A stretch of 64,000 nucleotides of DNA from JANRJY01 sp033763735 (GTDB lineage Bacteria; Bacteroidota; Bacteroidia; Cytophagales; UBA9547), in assembly GCA_033763735.1 (NCBI GenBank), contig JANRJY010000067.1:121665-185664 (forward strand). The letters are read 5' to 3'. The position numbers were made by a program, and so were the translations under genes. Below the pieces are notes generated by a model that saw nothing but the letters and a program-made list of their open reading frames with translations, did not search any database and was not told the DNA's origin. This document shows positions 53,155 to 62,241 of the stretch, piece by piece (positions within the stretch are counted from its first letter, which is position 1; the number at the start of each line of letters is the position of its first letter).

Positions 53155-54285
53155 ATGTCTGATTTTAATCCATTTACATTAAAAAATTACTTAGGACCTG
53201 CATACTTTTGTGATAGAGAAGATGAACTTAAAATATTATTAGAAAAGCAATCAAATCAACGAAATTGTACGCTAATTTCTAATAGAAAAATAGGCAAAAC
53301 AGCACTGATTTATCACTTTTTTCATCAAATTAAACAACAGAATAGTGATATTATTTGCCTATATATTGATTTGTTTGCCACACAAAACTTTAATGATTTG
53401 GTTAAAGAAATCATTAAGGAAATAGGTATCAAATTTTATCCTAAGCCATCTCATTTTATTAAAAATATTGGTCAGATATTTTCATCTATTCGACCTGTAA
53501 TTACATTTGATACCCTAACTGGAATTCCGCAAATAGAACTAAATCTGGAAGGCGAAGTACAAAAAAAACAAACCATTGACCAGATTTTTGATTTTTTAAA
53601 CACCCGCAAACACAATGTAATTGTGGCATTTGATGAATTTCAACAAATAGCCAACTATCCTGAAACCAACACTGAAGCTTTGCTTAGAACCAAAATCCAA
53701 AATATGCATCAGGTACAATTTATATTTTCGGGTAGCAATAAGCACATGCTGTATCAAATGTTTGCATCCGCCAAAAGACCTTTTTATCAAAGTACGGATT
53801 TTATGTATTTGAATGCCATTGCTAAGGATGCTTATGGTTTATTTATCAAAAAGCATTTAATAGAAAATAAAAAAGAAATTAATGATGATACATTGGAATA
53901 TCTATTTCAATTCACTCGTGTACATACCTATTTTGTTCAGGCAATGTGTAACAGATTGTATAACTATCCCAAAAAGCAACTTACAATCGAACACGTTAAA
54001 GATGTTTCGGAATTGATATTTATTGAAAATGAAACATTTTATATCAACTACCGCTCGTTACTTACTCAGCCTCAATGGCTTTTGCTCAAAGCAATAGCCA
54101 AAGAAGATGGCGCCTCACACCTGCAATCAAAAGAATTTATTGAAAAACATCACTTAAGTACACATGCTACTGTGAAGCGTTCGCTTGAAAAATTGTTGGA
54201 TACCGAAATGGTGTTTGAAACCGAAGGCACATATTATGTTCAGGATGTGTTTTTGAGCCGGTGGCTTGAAAAGTTGCCGTATTAG
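53155..54285 (+). CDS. AAA-family ATPase (archaeal ATPase-like) of unknown role
   Basis: 376 residues from ATG 53155. P-loop region ISNRKIGKTALIYHF (about 40-54), where the usual G-x4-GK[ST] first Gly is replaced. Walker B-like VIVAFDEFQQI, then FIFSGSNKHMLYQ. C-terminal winged-helix segment (about 290-376). It resembles archaeal-type or STAND-like ATPases of patchy distribution; function unknown. Controlled by the triple-repeat promoter; stop codon abuts that of the DUF5618 gene. Confidence 0.75.
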   Translation: MSDFNPFTLKNYLGPAYFCDREDELKILLEKQSNQRNCTLISNRKIGKTALIYHFFHQIKQQNSDIICLYIDLFATQNFNDLVKEIIKEIGIKFYPKPSHFIKNIGQIFSSIRPVITFDTLTGIPQIELNLEGEVQKKQTIDQIFDFLNTRKHNVIVAFDEFQQIANYPETNTEALLRTKIQNMHQVQFIFSGSNKHMLYQMFASAKRPFYQSTDFMYLNAIAKDAYGLFIKKHLIENKKEINDDTLEYLFQFTRVHTYFVQAMCNRLYNYPKKQLTIEHVKDVSELIFIENETFYINYRSLLTQPQWLLLKAIAKEDGASHLQSKEFIEKHHLSTHATVKRSLEKLLDTEMVFETEGTYYVQDVFLSRWLEKLPY

Positions 54286-54684
54286 TTATTTAAGCCGATT
54301 GATAATAATTTCAGCTTGTTCAAATGCTGCACTTAATGCTTTTTGTGAACGTAAGCCTCTATAATATCCTTCCAGATGCAATAAAGCATATACATCGTTC
54401 AATGCATTGAGCAACTTTTTGTCGTATTTGGCTAAGTTTTCTGTATAATATTCGATTCTAGCATTTTTTTTGGGTTTTGGCAAACCTGCAAGTTTAAAAA
54501 GCCCATCAAGCGCCAACAAAACGCCCAAATATGCTATGCCACAAGCAGATTTTACATATTTAACATCTACATAATATCCATCCTCCTTACCTGCAAGCTT
54601 TAGGGTTTTATAGGCATTTGCTAAATAACGCTTCGCTTCAGTATAGTAATTATTTCTGATTGCTATTTGTTCTTCCAGTGACAT
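54286..54684 (-). CDS. DUF5618 family protein
   Basis: 132 residues, helical, with YYTEAKRYLANAYKTLK, GIAYLGVLLALDGLFKLAGL and NDVYALLHLEGYYRGL, which I match from memory to DUF5618. Function unknown; the helical form suggests a HEPN-like fold, but no Rx4-6H-type motif was found. It faces the ATPase gene end to end without a gap, so shared regulation by transcript collision is possible. Confidence 0.7.
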   Translation of the reverse strand: MSLEEQIAIRNNYYTEAKRYLANAYKTLKLAGKEDGYYVDVKYVKSACGIAYLGVLLALDGLFKLAGLPKPKKNARIEYYTENLAKYDKKLLNALNDVYALLHLEGYYRGLRSQKALSAAFEQAEIIINRLK

Positions 54685-54718
54685 GACACAAAAATAGTAA
54701 ATACTTAAAAATCTAAAC

Positions 54719-56767
54719 TTAATTAACTATTATTCGAATTGTTTTGTGCAGCTTGTCTTCAAATATTATTTCAGCAAAGTAAAGGCCGGACATTAAATTA
54801 TTAACATGAAATATTCCGTTAGATTTATCATTTATTATTTCATTTCCTAATAAGCCAACTAATCTAATACTACATGGTTTACCACTTTGAATAACAAATG
54901 AACCTGTGTTTGGATTGGGATAAATCATTAGTTCAATTTCAGAATTTTTTTCTACTGTATTTGATAATTTAGAACAATCTTCAACCATTATTCCAAACGA
55001 TTTTGTTAATGTACAAACTTCATCCATTTTATATGAGTAGCTCAAATTATTATACAAAGCAGGTTGTGTGGTTGGCAAAACAAATTGCCCCTGGTTGTTG
55101 ATTACATAACCAGACAAAGTTGTGCTGCTCGTATTCTGAATTATATTGCCATATAAAACAATACTTTGGGGTCCTGTTACGGTTGTACAAACGATCATTA
55201 ATGGATAATCAAGCGTCATTGCATAGGGCCCCGAAATTGATAATGCAACAATGCTTTGATTTGTACACCCATTGTTATCTATACCTGTAACTGTATAAAA
55301 ATTCACTCTTACTCCATTAGAAGAAGTTCCTGTGGTGGTTGGAATAAAAAATGATGCATTTGTAACACCATTAGACCATATATAAGTATTTGCTCCACTT
55401 CCAATTAACTTAGCTTCGGTTCCATAACAAACTTTTGTAGGACTTGCAATTCCAGAAACAGTCGGAAGTCCATTTACTGTAATGTTAACCAATAATTTAT
55501 TATTACAACCTGTATTAGTATTAGTGCCTATTATTGTGTAAACTCCCGAATATAATGGCGTAATCGTGTTTCTGCCTGTTGAAAAAATCTTTGGCTCTGG
55601 ACCAATTGGAATAACTGTGGTGCTTTGTCCTATACAAATGGGATTTGTCAAGTTAAAGAAATTATATTGTGGTCCATTTTTCATTCGAATCCGAACACTA
55701 TCAATTGCGGTGCAATTATTTGAATCTATAACTGTTACTTTATAAAGAATTCCTGTTAATTGAGGAGTGATTAATGGCTCAGCTAAAGTGCTATCTGTAA
55801 TTCCTATATTAGGAGTCCATGAAAATCGGTATTTATTTAAACCTATGTACTGTGTACCTCCCGTTGTTAATATTTTTGCCTTAATTGTATTTTGGCTGCA
55901 CTCAGCACTATCTTTAAATATAGTTTGAACCGAAAGTGCGGGGTTAAGTCCAATATAAATAGTTGAAGTGTCTTTACAATTATTTACATCTGTTATAATA
56001 GCTTGATATGTTTGAGGAATTGAATTGGTTACCACAGGATTTTTGGCAGAAGTATTGCTTATTGCAAAGTTTGGTGTCCATTGATAAGTATAAGGCGTTT
56101 CGGTTTGTGTATTTATCCGGACATCTAATCCTAATGATTTATTAGGACAACGTACAGGAAAACCAGAGGTGCTTATGGCAGTAATGTCTGGTTTATTTTT
56201 AGGAATAATTTCAATTAAATCAGACCCATTACATCCTGTAGAATTATCGGTAACTTTAAGTTGATAACTTCCAGCTCCAGTTACAGTAATTGATGTATTT
56301 CCAACTAATGTACTATTAGGCAATAACTTCCATTCATATTTGTACCCACTTCCTGTTGGACTTGTTGGACTGTTCAGAATAACTTTAAAATTTGGACATT
56401 GAATTCTGTCGCTTCCTAGATTAACAACTGGAGTGGGATTTATGGGTATATATCCAAAATTGCGGCTAACAGGTGACCCCAAAGAATCAGCCGTGCATAT
56501 TATTAAATATAATTCATTGGCAGTAGGAAATCCGGAAACTGTAAATGAAGCGCTATTAGATGAAGCCACTACTTCTCCTCCAATTAATTTTGAAACGGTC
56601 CAAGAATAACCTGAAATTCCCTGTTTTACTGAAGCTTGAAAGCTAAGAACACTATTTTGGCAAACAGTTTGGTTTGATAAATTCGCTGGCACACAACCCA
56701 AAGTTTGTTGGGCAATTATTTTATTTGTAAAAATAATAAGAAATATTATCCCAATCGTTAGTTTCAT
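54719..56767 (-). CDS. Secreted Ig-like repeat protein with type IX (type A) sorting domain
   Basis: 682 residues from the ATG at 56767; a TTG start 24 bases upstream is also open. A signal peptide ends NKIIAQ. Several Ig/SprB-like repeats follow (about 20-610) with repeating GxxY and Cys patterns. The last 75 residues form a Por-secretion tail, MIYPNPNTGSFVI ... GLYFAEIIF, which directs type IX export. No enzyme motif; a surface or matrix role is inferred. Confidence 0.82.
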   Translation of the reverse strand: MKLTIGIIFLIIFTNKIIAQQTLGCVPANLSNQTVCQNSVLSFQASVKQGISGYSWTVSKLIGGEVVASSNSASFTVSGFPTANELYLIICTADSLGSPVSRNFGYIPINPTPVVNLGSDRIQCPNFKVILNSPTSPTGSGYKYEWKLLPNSTLVGNTSITVTGAGSYQLKVTDNSTGCNGSDLIEIIPKNKPDITAISTSGFPVRCPNKSLGLDVRINTQTETPYTYQWTPNFAISNTSAKNPVVTNSIPQTYQAIITDVNNCKDTSTIYIGLNPALSVQTIFKDSAECSQNTIKAKILTTGGTQYIGLNKYRFSWTPNIGITDSTLAEPLITPQLTGILYKVTVIDSNNCTAIDSVRIRMKNGPQYNFFNLTNPICIGQSTTVIPIGPEPKIFSTGRNTITPLYSGVYTIIGTNTNTGCNNKLLVNITVNGLPTVSGIASPTKVCYGTEAKLIGSGANTYIWSNGVTNASFFIPTTTGTSSNGVRVNFYTVTGIDNNGCTNQSIVALSISGPYAMTLDYPLMIVCTTVTGPQSIVLYGNIIQNTSSTTLSGYVINNQGQFVLPTTQPALYNNLSYSYKMDEVCTLTKSFGIMVEDCSKLSNTVEKNSEIELMIYPNPNTGSFVIQSGKPCSIRLVGLLGNEIINDKSNGIFHVNNLMSGLYFAEIIFEDKLHKTIRIIVN

Positions 56768-56833
56768 GACTATCAAAATATTTGTTTTCAATATTAGTTA
56801 AAATATTTTTGCAAACAAATACGAGAGTCACAA

Positions 56834-59284
56834 TCACCCCCTCACTACCACACCCAACTCTTTCTCGAAATTTTGAATAAGCTTCTGCATGGTGGATTCA
56901 ATTTGCTTGTCTGTAAGTGTTTGCTCTTCATCCTGAAGGTTAAAACTTACCGCATAAGCCTTTTTATTTTGAGGTATTTTGTCGCCCACGTACACATCAA
57001 AAACGTTCATTTCTTTTAATAATCGTTTCTCTGTTTTGCGTGCTAATGACGCTATTTGAGCAAAAGTGACATTTTTGTCCATGACTAGCGAAAGGTCGCG
57101 CCTCACTTCAGGAAACTTAGGAATTTCTTGATATTTAATAGTAAGCTTGGTCATTTTCTCCAATGCTTTCATGTCAAATTCCACGTAAAAAACATCTTGT
57201 TTAATGTCCATCATTTTGGTGATTTTGCTTTGCACCTTTCCCAGCACAACAAACTCTTTGGTATTTTTAGTAAATACCACTGATTGTCCTAATCTTGGAT
57301 GCGATTTAGTGTCAATATTGTAATCTGATATACCTAATTGGTTCAATATATTTTGAGCAATTGAAATACTGTTGTGCAAATCCGATAAGGTGGATTTTAC
57401 AGACCATGATTCGTTTTTCAAGGCTCCGGTAATAAATATACCTAGTACATTTTTTTCTTCAAAATCTTTTACTTCGCTGCCTGCTCCCAGCTTTCGGTAC
57501 TCCTTGCCAAATTCAAAAAACTTAAGGTCCTTATTTTTTCGATTGATATTATAGCTGATTGCCTCCAATCCAGAAAACAATAATGTCTGACGCATTACAC
57601 TCAATTCCGGACTCAAATAATTCAATATTTGCACGTTTTGTGTGGCGTCAAATCCATCTGTTTGGGTAACATATTTCGGATCGGTCAATGAATTCGTCAT
57701 TATTTCATTAAACCCATTGGAAGTAAGCCAGTTGGAAATTGACTTTTCTATTTTCAAAGTTCCGATTTCAGGAAAATTTGATAAATAAGCAGAACCCAAA
57801 TTTGATTCCAAAGGCACATTATTAAATCCATAAATTCTCAAAATTTCCTCAATAACATCGGCCTCTCTTGTGACATCCACCCTATATGCAGGCACAGTTG
57901 CTATAAAGCCATCTACCGTTTCATTGGAGATGCCAATTTCCAATGAATCTAATATGCTAAATATCATGGACTTGGGTATATCAATTCCTATGAGCCTACG
58001 AATATTTTTGTATGACATTTGGATATACGCTTCATTTAGTTTTTCAGGATAAAAATCCACTATTTCCGAACTAATTTCCCCCCCTGCAATTTCCTGAATC
58101 AATAATGCAGCGCGTTTTAATGCATAAATGACGATTTCCGGATCGGTTCCTCTTTCATATCTGAACGAGGCATCCGTTTTCAAACCATGCAATTGACTGG
58201 TTTTGCGAATTGAAGATGCAGCAAAATAAGCGCTTTCAATAAATACTGACTTTGTTTGTTCCGTTACACCTGAATTTTTGCCACCGAATATTCCGGCAAT
58301 AGCCATAGGCTCGGTATTGTTACATATCATCAAATCCGTGGAATTCAATTTTCTTTCCTTACCGTCAAGTGTGGTAAAAAGTGTACCTGCCTCACAATTT
58401 TTCACGATAATTTGCTCTCCCTTAATCTGTTCTAAATCAAATGCATGCAAAGGCTGCCCTAATTCATGAAGTACATAATTGGTGATATCAACAATATTAT
58501 TAATTGGCTTCAATCCAATTGCTTTTAATCTATTCTGAATCCATTCGGGCGAAGTTTTCACCTCTATACCACTTATGGTAAGCCCTGCATATCGTGGACA
58601 AGTAAGCTTGTTTTTGACCAAAACCTGAACGGGTTTAGTATTATTGTTAACCTTGAACTTACTTACATCGGGCTTGGTCATTTCAGGACCGGCATTTGGA
58701 AATTGTGCATCCAGAACGGCATATATATCACGAGCAACTCCTAAGTGTGAAGCAGCATCTACTCTATTGGGCGTGAGGCCAATAACAAAAACAAAATCAT
58801 TTTCAATGTTGAAATAATCGGCTGCTTTTGTGCCCGGAACGATATTGCTTGGCAATACCATTATTCCTTCATGATTGCCTCCCAATCCCAATTCGTCCGA
58901 TGCACATATCATTCCTTCGGATACTTCTCCCCTTATTTTGGCTTTTTCTATTGCAAATGAATTTCCGTCTTTACCAATTGCATTAGCTCCAACAGTAGCA
59001 ACCACTACATGTTGACCTTCTGCTACATTTGGTGCACCACATACAATGGGCAAAACGGTCCCATTTCCAATGTCCACAGTGGTTTTTCTGAGCTTATCTG
59101 CATTTGGGTGCTTTTCGCACGTCAATACTTTACCAACCACAAATCCCTGTAATCCACCGGGTAATGACTCGTATGTTTCAATGGATTCAACTTCCAGACC
59201 ACAAGCCGTAAGTATGACCGATAGTTCTTCTGGAGACTGATTGATATTGATAAATTGTTTAAGCCAGTTATAGGATATTTGCAT
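56834..59284 (-). CDS. pheT: Phenylalanine-tRNA ligase beta subunit
   Basis: 816 residues. N-terminal tRNA-binding domain (about 40-150) with CEKHPNADKLRKTTVDIG, then the B3/B4 editing and B5 domains, and a C-terminal ferredoxin-like anticodon domain with QEIPKFPEVRRDLSLVMDK. GRDAASFRYERGTDPE-like sequence appears as TDASFRYERGTDPE. pheS is not adjacent. ATG at 59284. Confidence 0.97.
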   Translation of the reverse strand: MQISYNWLKQFININQSPEELSVILTACGLEVESIETYESLPGGLQGFVVGKVLTCEKHPNADKLRKTTVDIGNGTVLPIVCGAPNVAEGQHVVVATVGANAIGKDGNSFAIEKAKIRGEVSEGMICASDELGLGGNHEGIMVLPSNIVPGTKAADYFNIENDFVFVIGLTPNRVDAASHLGVARDIYAVLDAQFPNAGPEMTKPDVSKFKVNNNTKPVQVLVKNKLTCPRYAGLTISGIEVKTSPEWIQNRLKAIGLKPINNIVDITNYVLHELGQPLHAFDLEQIKGEQIIVKNCEAGTLFTTLDGKERKLNSTDLMICNNTEPMAIAGIFGGKNSGVTEQTKSVFIESAYFAASSIRKTSQLHGLKTDASFRYERGTDPEIVIYALKRAALLIQEIAGGEISSEIVDFYPEKLNEAYIQMSYKNIRRLIGIDIPKSMIFSILDSLEIGISNETVDGFIATVPAYRVDVTREADVIEEILRIYGFNNVPLESNLGSAYLSNFPEIGTLKIEKSISNWLTSNGFNEIMTNSLTDPKYVTQTDGFDATQNVQILNYLSPELSVMRQTLLFSGLEAISYNINRKNKDLKFFEFGKEYRKLGAGSEVKDFEEKNVLGIFITGALKNESWSVKSTLSDLHNSISIAQNILNQLGISDYNIDTKSHPRLGQSVVFTKNTKEFVVLGKVQSKITKMMDIKQDVFYVEFDMKALEKMTKLTIKYQEIPKFPEVRRDLSLVMDKNVTFAQIASLARKTEKRLLKEMNVFDVYVGDKIPQNKKAYAVSFNLQDEEQTLTDKQIESTMQKLIQNFEKELGVVVRG

Positions 59285-59400
59285 AATATTTTTTGAAAAT
59301 GGGCGTAAATATAGTCAATTGGAAATTACTCGTATTTAAAAGTCCCTTTCCTTTTTTACGGCAAAATGAAAATTTTGAGCGAGAAAGTGTGGGTGGGGAA

Positions 59401-60255
59401 TTAGGGTGAGTTTTTTTTTAATACGAACATGTTGTTTTGGGAAAATAAATAACAACCCTGTTCATTGGCAATAATTTTATCGGCTTTTTCCGGATTAGGT
59501 ATATATTTGGCCCTTTGTGACAAATTATAGACATTAAAAAATCGGATGGTGTCACTATCAATAAAATACAACTCATCTTTAAGAAACCCAAATTGCGACA
59601 ACCCATTGAATGGCAGCTTTTTGCGATAGTTTCCGAAATTATCAAACACCAAAATGCCGCTATTTTTATCGTTCAAATAAAGCCCATTTTCATACTCTCT
59701 GATATAGTTAATATCATATTTATCTCTGGGGAGCATCAAATCGAATGGCGTTTTGCTAATAACCTTATGTGCAGATTGGTCATACTTTTTCAGACTAAAG
59801 TCAGAATCATCAAAAAACCAAAATGTGTTTTGGGCTGAGAGTGTCATCACCCTTGCAAAACCAATATCAACGTCTTCAATATCCGCATTTTCCAATACTG
59901 ATAAAAATCGATCAAGAACAATATATTGTTGCAAATCTCGGTAAAGAACAAATATCTTAATGGAATTCCAGGCTTCCAGTAGGCTAACAGTTGCTACTTT
60001 AGGTGGTGAATAAGTCAATAATCGTTCTCCATCGGAGTTGTATTTATGAATAACCCCCTGTTCGGTTGACAAATATATGTTTTGGTAAATATCTGTCGAA
60101 ACCTTATCAATGTTTTTGATTGGAATGGTACGTGCCAGTTTGTACTCCTGACCCAAAGTTTCGAAAGACAAAAATGTGAAAATCCATATTATGAAAGTAT
60201 TAATGAATTTATTCAAAAAAATAGACTTACGATTCCATTCGCTTTTAGTCCACAT
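59401..60255 (-). CDS. Propeller-like secreted protein coupled to lpxH
   Basis: 284 residues. A hydrophobic start (about 15-32, ending LGQEYKL) looks like a signal peptide. The rest repeats short four-strand patterns such as IYLSTEQGVIHKYNSDGERL and GILVFDNFGNYRKKLPF, as in NHL/six-bladed beta-propeller-like proteins. No recognised family or active site. The gene begins 11 bp inside lpxH, so it is probably translated with it. Function unknown; an envelope role is inferred from context only. Confidence 0.7.
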   Translation of the reverse strand: MWTKSEWNRKSIFLNKFINTFIIWIFTFLSFETLGQEYKLARTIPIKNIDKVSTDIYQNIYLSTEQGVIHKYNSDGERLLTYSPPKVATVSLLEAWNSIKIFVLYRDLQQYIVLDRFLSVLENADIEDVDIGFARVMTLSAQNTFWFFDDSDFSLKKYDQSAHKVISKTPFDLMLPRDKYDINYIREYENGLYLNDKNSGILVFDNFGNYRKKLPFNGLSQFGFLKDELYFIDSDTIRFFNVYNLSQRAKYIPNPEKADKIIANEQGCYLFSQNNMFVLKKNSP

Positions 60256-61018
60256 ATGTATGTGTAGTTAGCTTATTACCGTCAAATACGGCATAATTGC
60301 ATTTATTAAACCATTCGCCCAGATTGATGTATCTGGATTGACTCCCAACCGGCAAATCCAAAGACATATGCCTATGACCAAAGATATAATAATCGTGGTG
60401 GCTTTTTTGTTCTATCTCCTTGGCATATGCCCATAACAATTCTTTTTCTCCAAAAAATCGCTCATCATATTTCTCATTGGAAATCCGGCTACTATTGGAC
60501 CATGCCGTGGCCACCCAAAAGGAAAAATTGACCGGAAACATTCGGAACACCCATTGAAAAAATGGATTTTCAAAAACCAACATCAAAAGCTTATGTGAAT
60601 AATCACCTGGACCATAACCATCACCATGGACAATGTAGAATTTTTGTTGATTGATGTTGAATACCAAAGGCTTACGTGAAATGGTTGCACCTAATAAAGA
60701 TTGAAAATAATCAAACATCCATATGTCATGATTGCCGGGGAAAAAGTAAAATTTGATTCCCATTTCTGATAGTTCCAAAAGTTTGGCCTGAAATGCCAAA
60801 TGACCCTTAGGAATTGCATACTTGTATTCGTACCAAAAATCAAAAACATCACCAACAAGCATGATGTTTGAAGCATCTGATTTAATACTTTCCAGCCATC
60901 TGATGAGCTTTTTTTCGCGAAGCAAACTTATTTCTCCACTAGGGCTCCCCAAATGAAAATCAGAAGCAAAATAAATTTTTTTTCCGTTCGTTAATGAAAT
61001 GTCTATTTCAGGTATCAA
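60245..61018 (-). CDS. lpxH: UDP-2,3-diacylglucosamine diphosphatase
   Basis: 257 residues. Fourth step of lipid A synthesis. Metallophosphatase motifs: YFASDFHLGSPSG, MLVGDVFDFW, FFPGNHDIW, IVHGDGYGPGDY and IFGHRHM. It starts at a TTG because no ATG precedes the conserved N-terminus; the start is moderately uncertain. Its end overlaps the propeller-like gene by 11 bp. It faces the divergent BT_3928 gene. Confidence 0.9.
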   Translation of the reverse strand: MIPEIDISLTNGKKIYFASDFHLGSPSGEISLLREKKLIRWLESIKSDASNIMLVGDVFDFWYEYKYAIPKGHLAFQAKLLELSEMGIKFYFFPGNHDIWMFDYFQSLLGATISRKPLVFNINQQKFYIVHGDGYGPGDYSHKLLMLVFENPFFQWVFRMFPVNFSFWVATAWSNSSRISNEKYDERFFGEKELLWAYAKEIEQKSHHDYYIFGHRHMSLDLPVGSQSRYINLGEWFNKCNYAVFDGNKLTTHTYVD

Positions 61019-61054
61019 TTCAAATAAATTTTAAAAACCCAAAAATGAATAAAT

Positions 61055-61085
61055 TTTGGATACATTCGTTTCAATTTTAATTTTG
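61055..61085 (+). promoter_or_regulatory. Promoter of the BT_3928-like gene
   Basis: TTTG (61055-61058), 19-nt spacer, TAATTTTG (61078-61085), 23 bases before ATG 61109. A complete match to the Bacteroidota consensus. Confidence 0.8.
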
Positions 61086-61108
61086 CAACATAAATAAAAG
61101 TAGTTTAT

Positions 61109-62188
61109 ATGAAAATATTAGCAAATATCTGTAGGATTTTAGTCGGAGGGTTATTCATTTTTTCCGGAGTAATCAAACTTAATGATCCCGTAGGCACACA
61201 AATCAAACTAACGGAATATTTTGAGGTATTTGGCGAACAGTTTCATATTTTCATTCCCTATACACTATATCTGTCTGTTTTTGTTTGTGCGTTAGAGGTT
61301 ATATTAGGTGTGGCCATATTACTGTATTACAGGATGAAACTTACTGCCTGGCCACTTTTAGGTCTCATAGTTTTCTTCACATTTTTAACTTTCTATTCTG
61401 CATTTTTCAACAAAGTAACCGATTGTGGTTGCTTTGGAGATTTTCTGAAACTCAAACCATGGCATTCATTTTGGAAAGATATCGTGCTCACCGTGCTCAT
61501 CCTTCCTTTATTTTTCATGCGAAATCAATTATCAGCAGGCTTTGACAATAAGTTAGGTGATATTCTTATTGGAATTACCACGTTTATTTCTATTTGTTTT
61601 GCAGTGTATTGCATTATGTTTTTGTCTGTTTGGGATTTTAGAGCTTATAAAGTAGGAAATAACATCCCTGCCCTTATGAAACCGGCATGTCCACCTGTAT
61701 ATCAATATATTATGACTCGTGGCAATGAACAAAAAACATTTGATAAATACCCAACGGATACCACATGGCAGTTCAAGGAAATGGTTCTTACCAATCCGGA
61801 TTGTGCATCGCCCAAAATTACTGACTATAGCGTATGGAACGATGAAGGCGATTACACCCAAAAAACATTTGAAGGCAAAAAACTGCTTATCGTATTGCTC
61901 AATACAGATAAAGCCAATACCTCTCATTGGCCCAAAATCAATGAATTAATAGCTTCATTAAATGGCACCGGAGTTGAGCCAATCGTAATAACCTCTTCAG
62001 ATAGAGACTCATATGAAGATTTCAGACACAAATATTCCATTGCTGCTCCTTATTACTTTGCTGATGCAGTTGTAATCAAAACCATGATACGTTCTATTCC
62101 CGGTATCATGTACTTGCAAGATGGTACAGTTAAAGGAAAATGGTCGCACAATGCAGTTCCTAGCAAAGATGAAATATTGAAGCTGTAG
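61109..62188 (+). CDS. DoxX/MauE-like membrane protein (BT_3928 family)
   Basis: 359 residues. N-terminal four-helix DoxX-like region (about 5-165) with GGLFIFSGVIKLNDPVG and TDCGCFGDFLKL, a conserved Cys pair as in redox-linked MauE relatives. After a second membrane helix (about 160-180) comes a larger extracytoplasmic part including thioredoxin-like strands (VEPIVITSSDRDS) without a CxxC motif. Likely a membrane redox-associated protein; substrate unknown. Strong promoter upstream. Confidence 0.88.
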   Translation: MKILANICRILVGGLFIFSGVIKLNDPVGTQIKLTEYFEVFGEQFHIFIPYTLYLSVFVCALEVILGVAILLYYRMKLTAWPLLGLIVFFTFLTFYSAFFNKVTDCGCFGDFLKLKPWHSFWKDIVLTVLILPLFFMRNQLSAGFDNKLGDILIGITTFISICFAVYCIMFLSVWDFRAYKVGNNIPALMKPACPPVYQYIMTRGNEQKTFDKYPTDTTWQFKEMVLTNPDCASPKITDYSVWNDEGDYTQKTFEGKKLLIVLLNTDKANTSHWPKINELIASLNGTGVEPIVITSSDRDSYEDFRHKYSIAAPYYFADAVVIKTMIRSIPGIMYLQDGTVKGKWSHNAVPSKDEILKL

Positions 62189-62241
62189 TTACTAATTTAT
62201 GTAATTCCACAAGGAGATAATGCTTAAAAAACGATAGGAAT

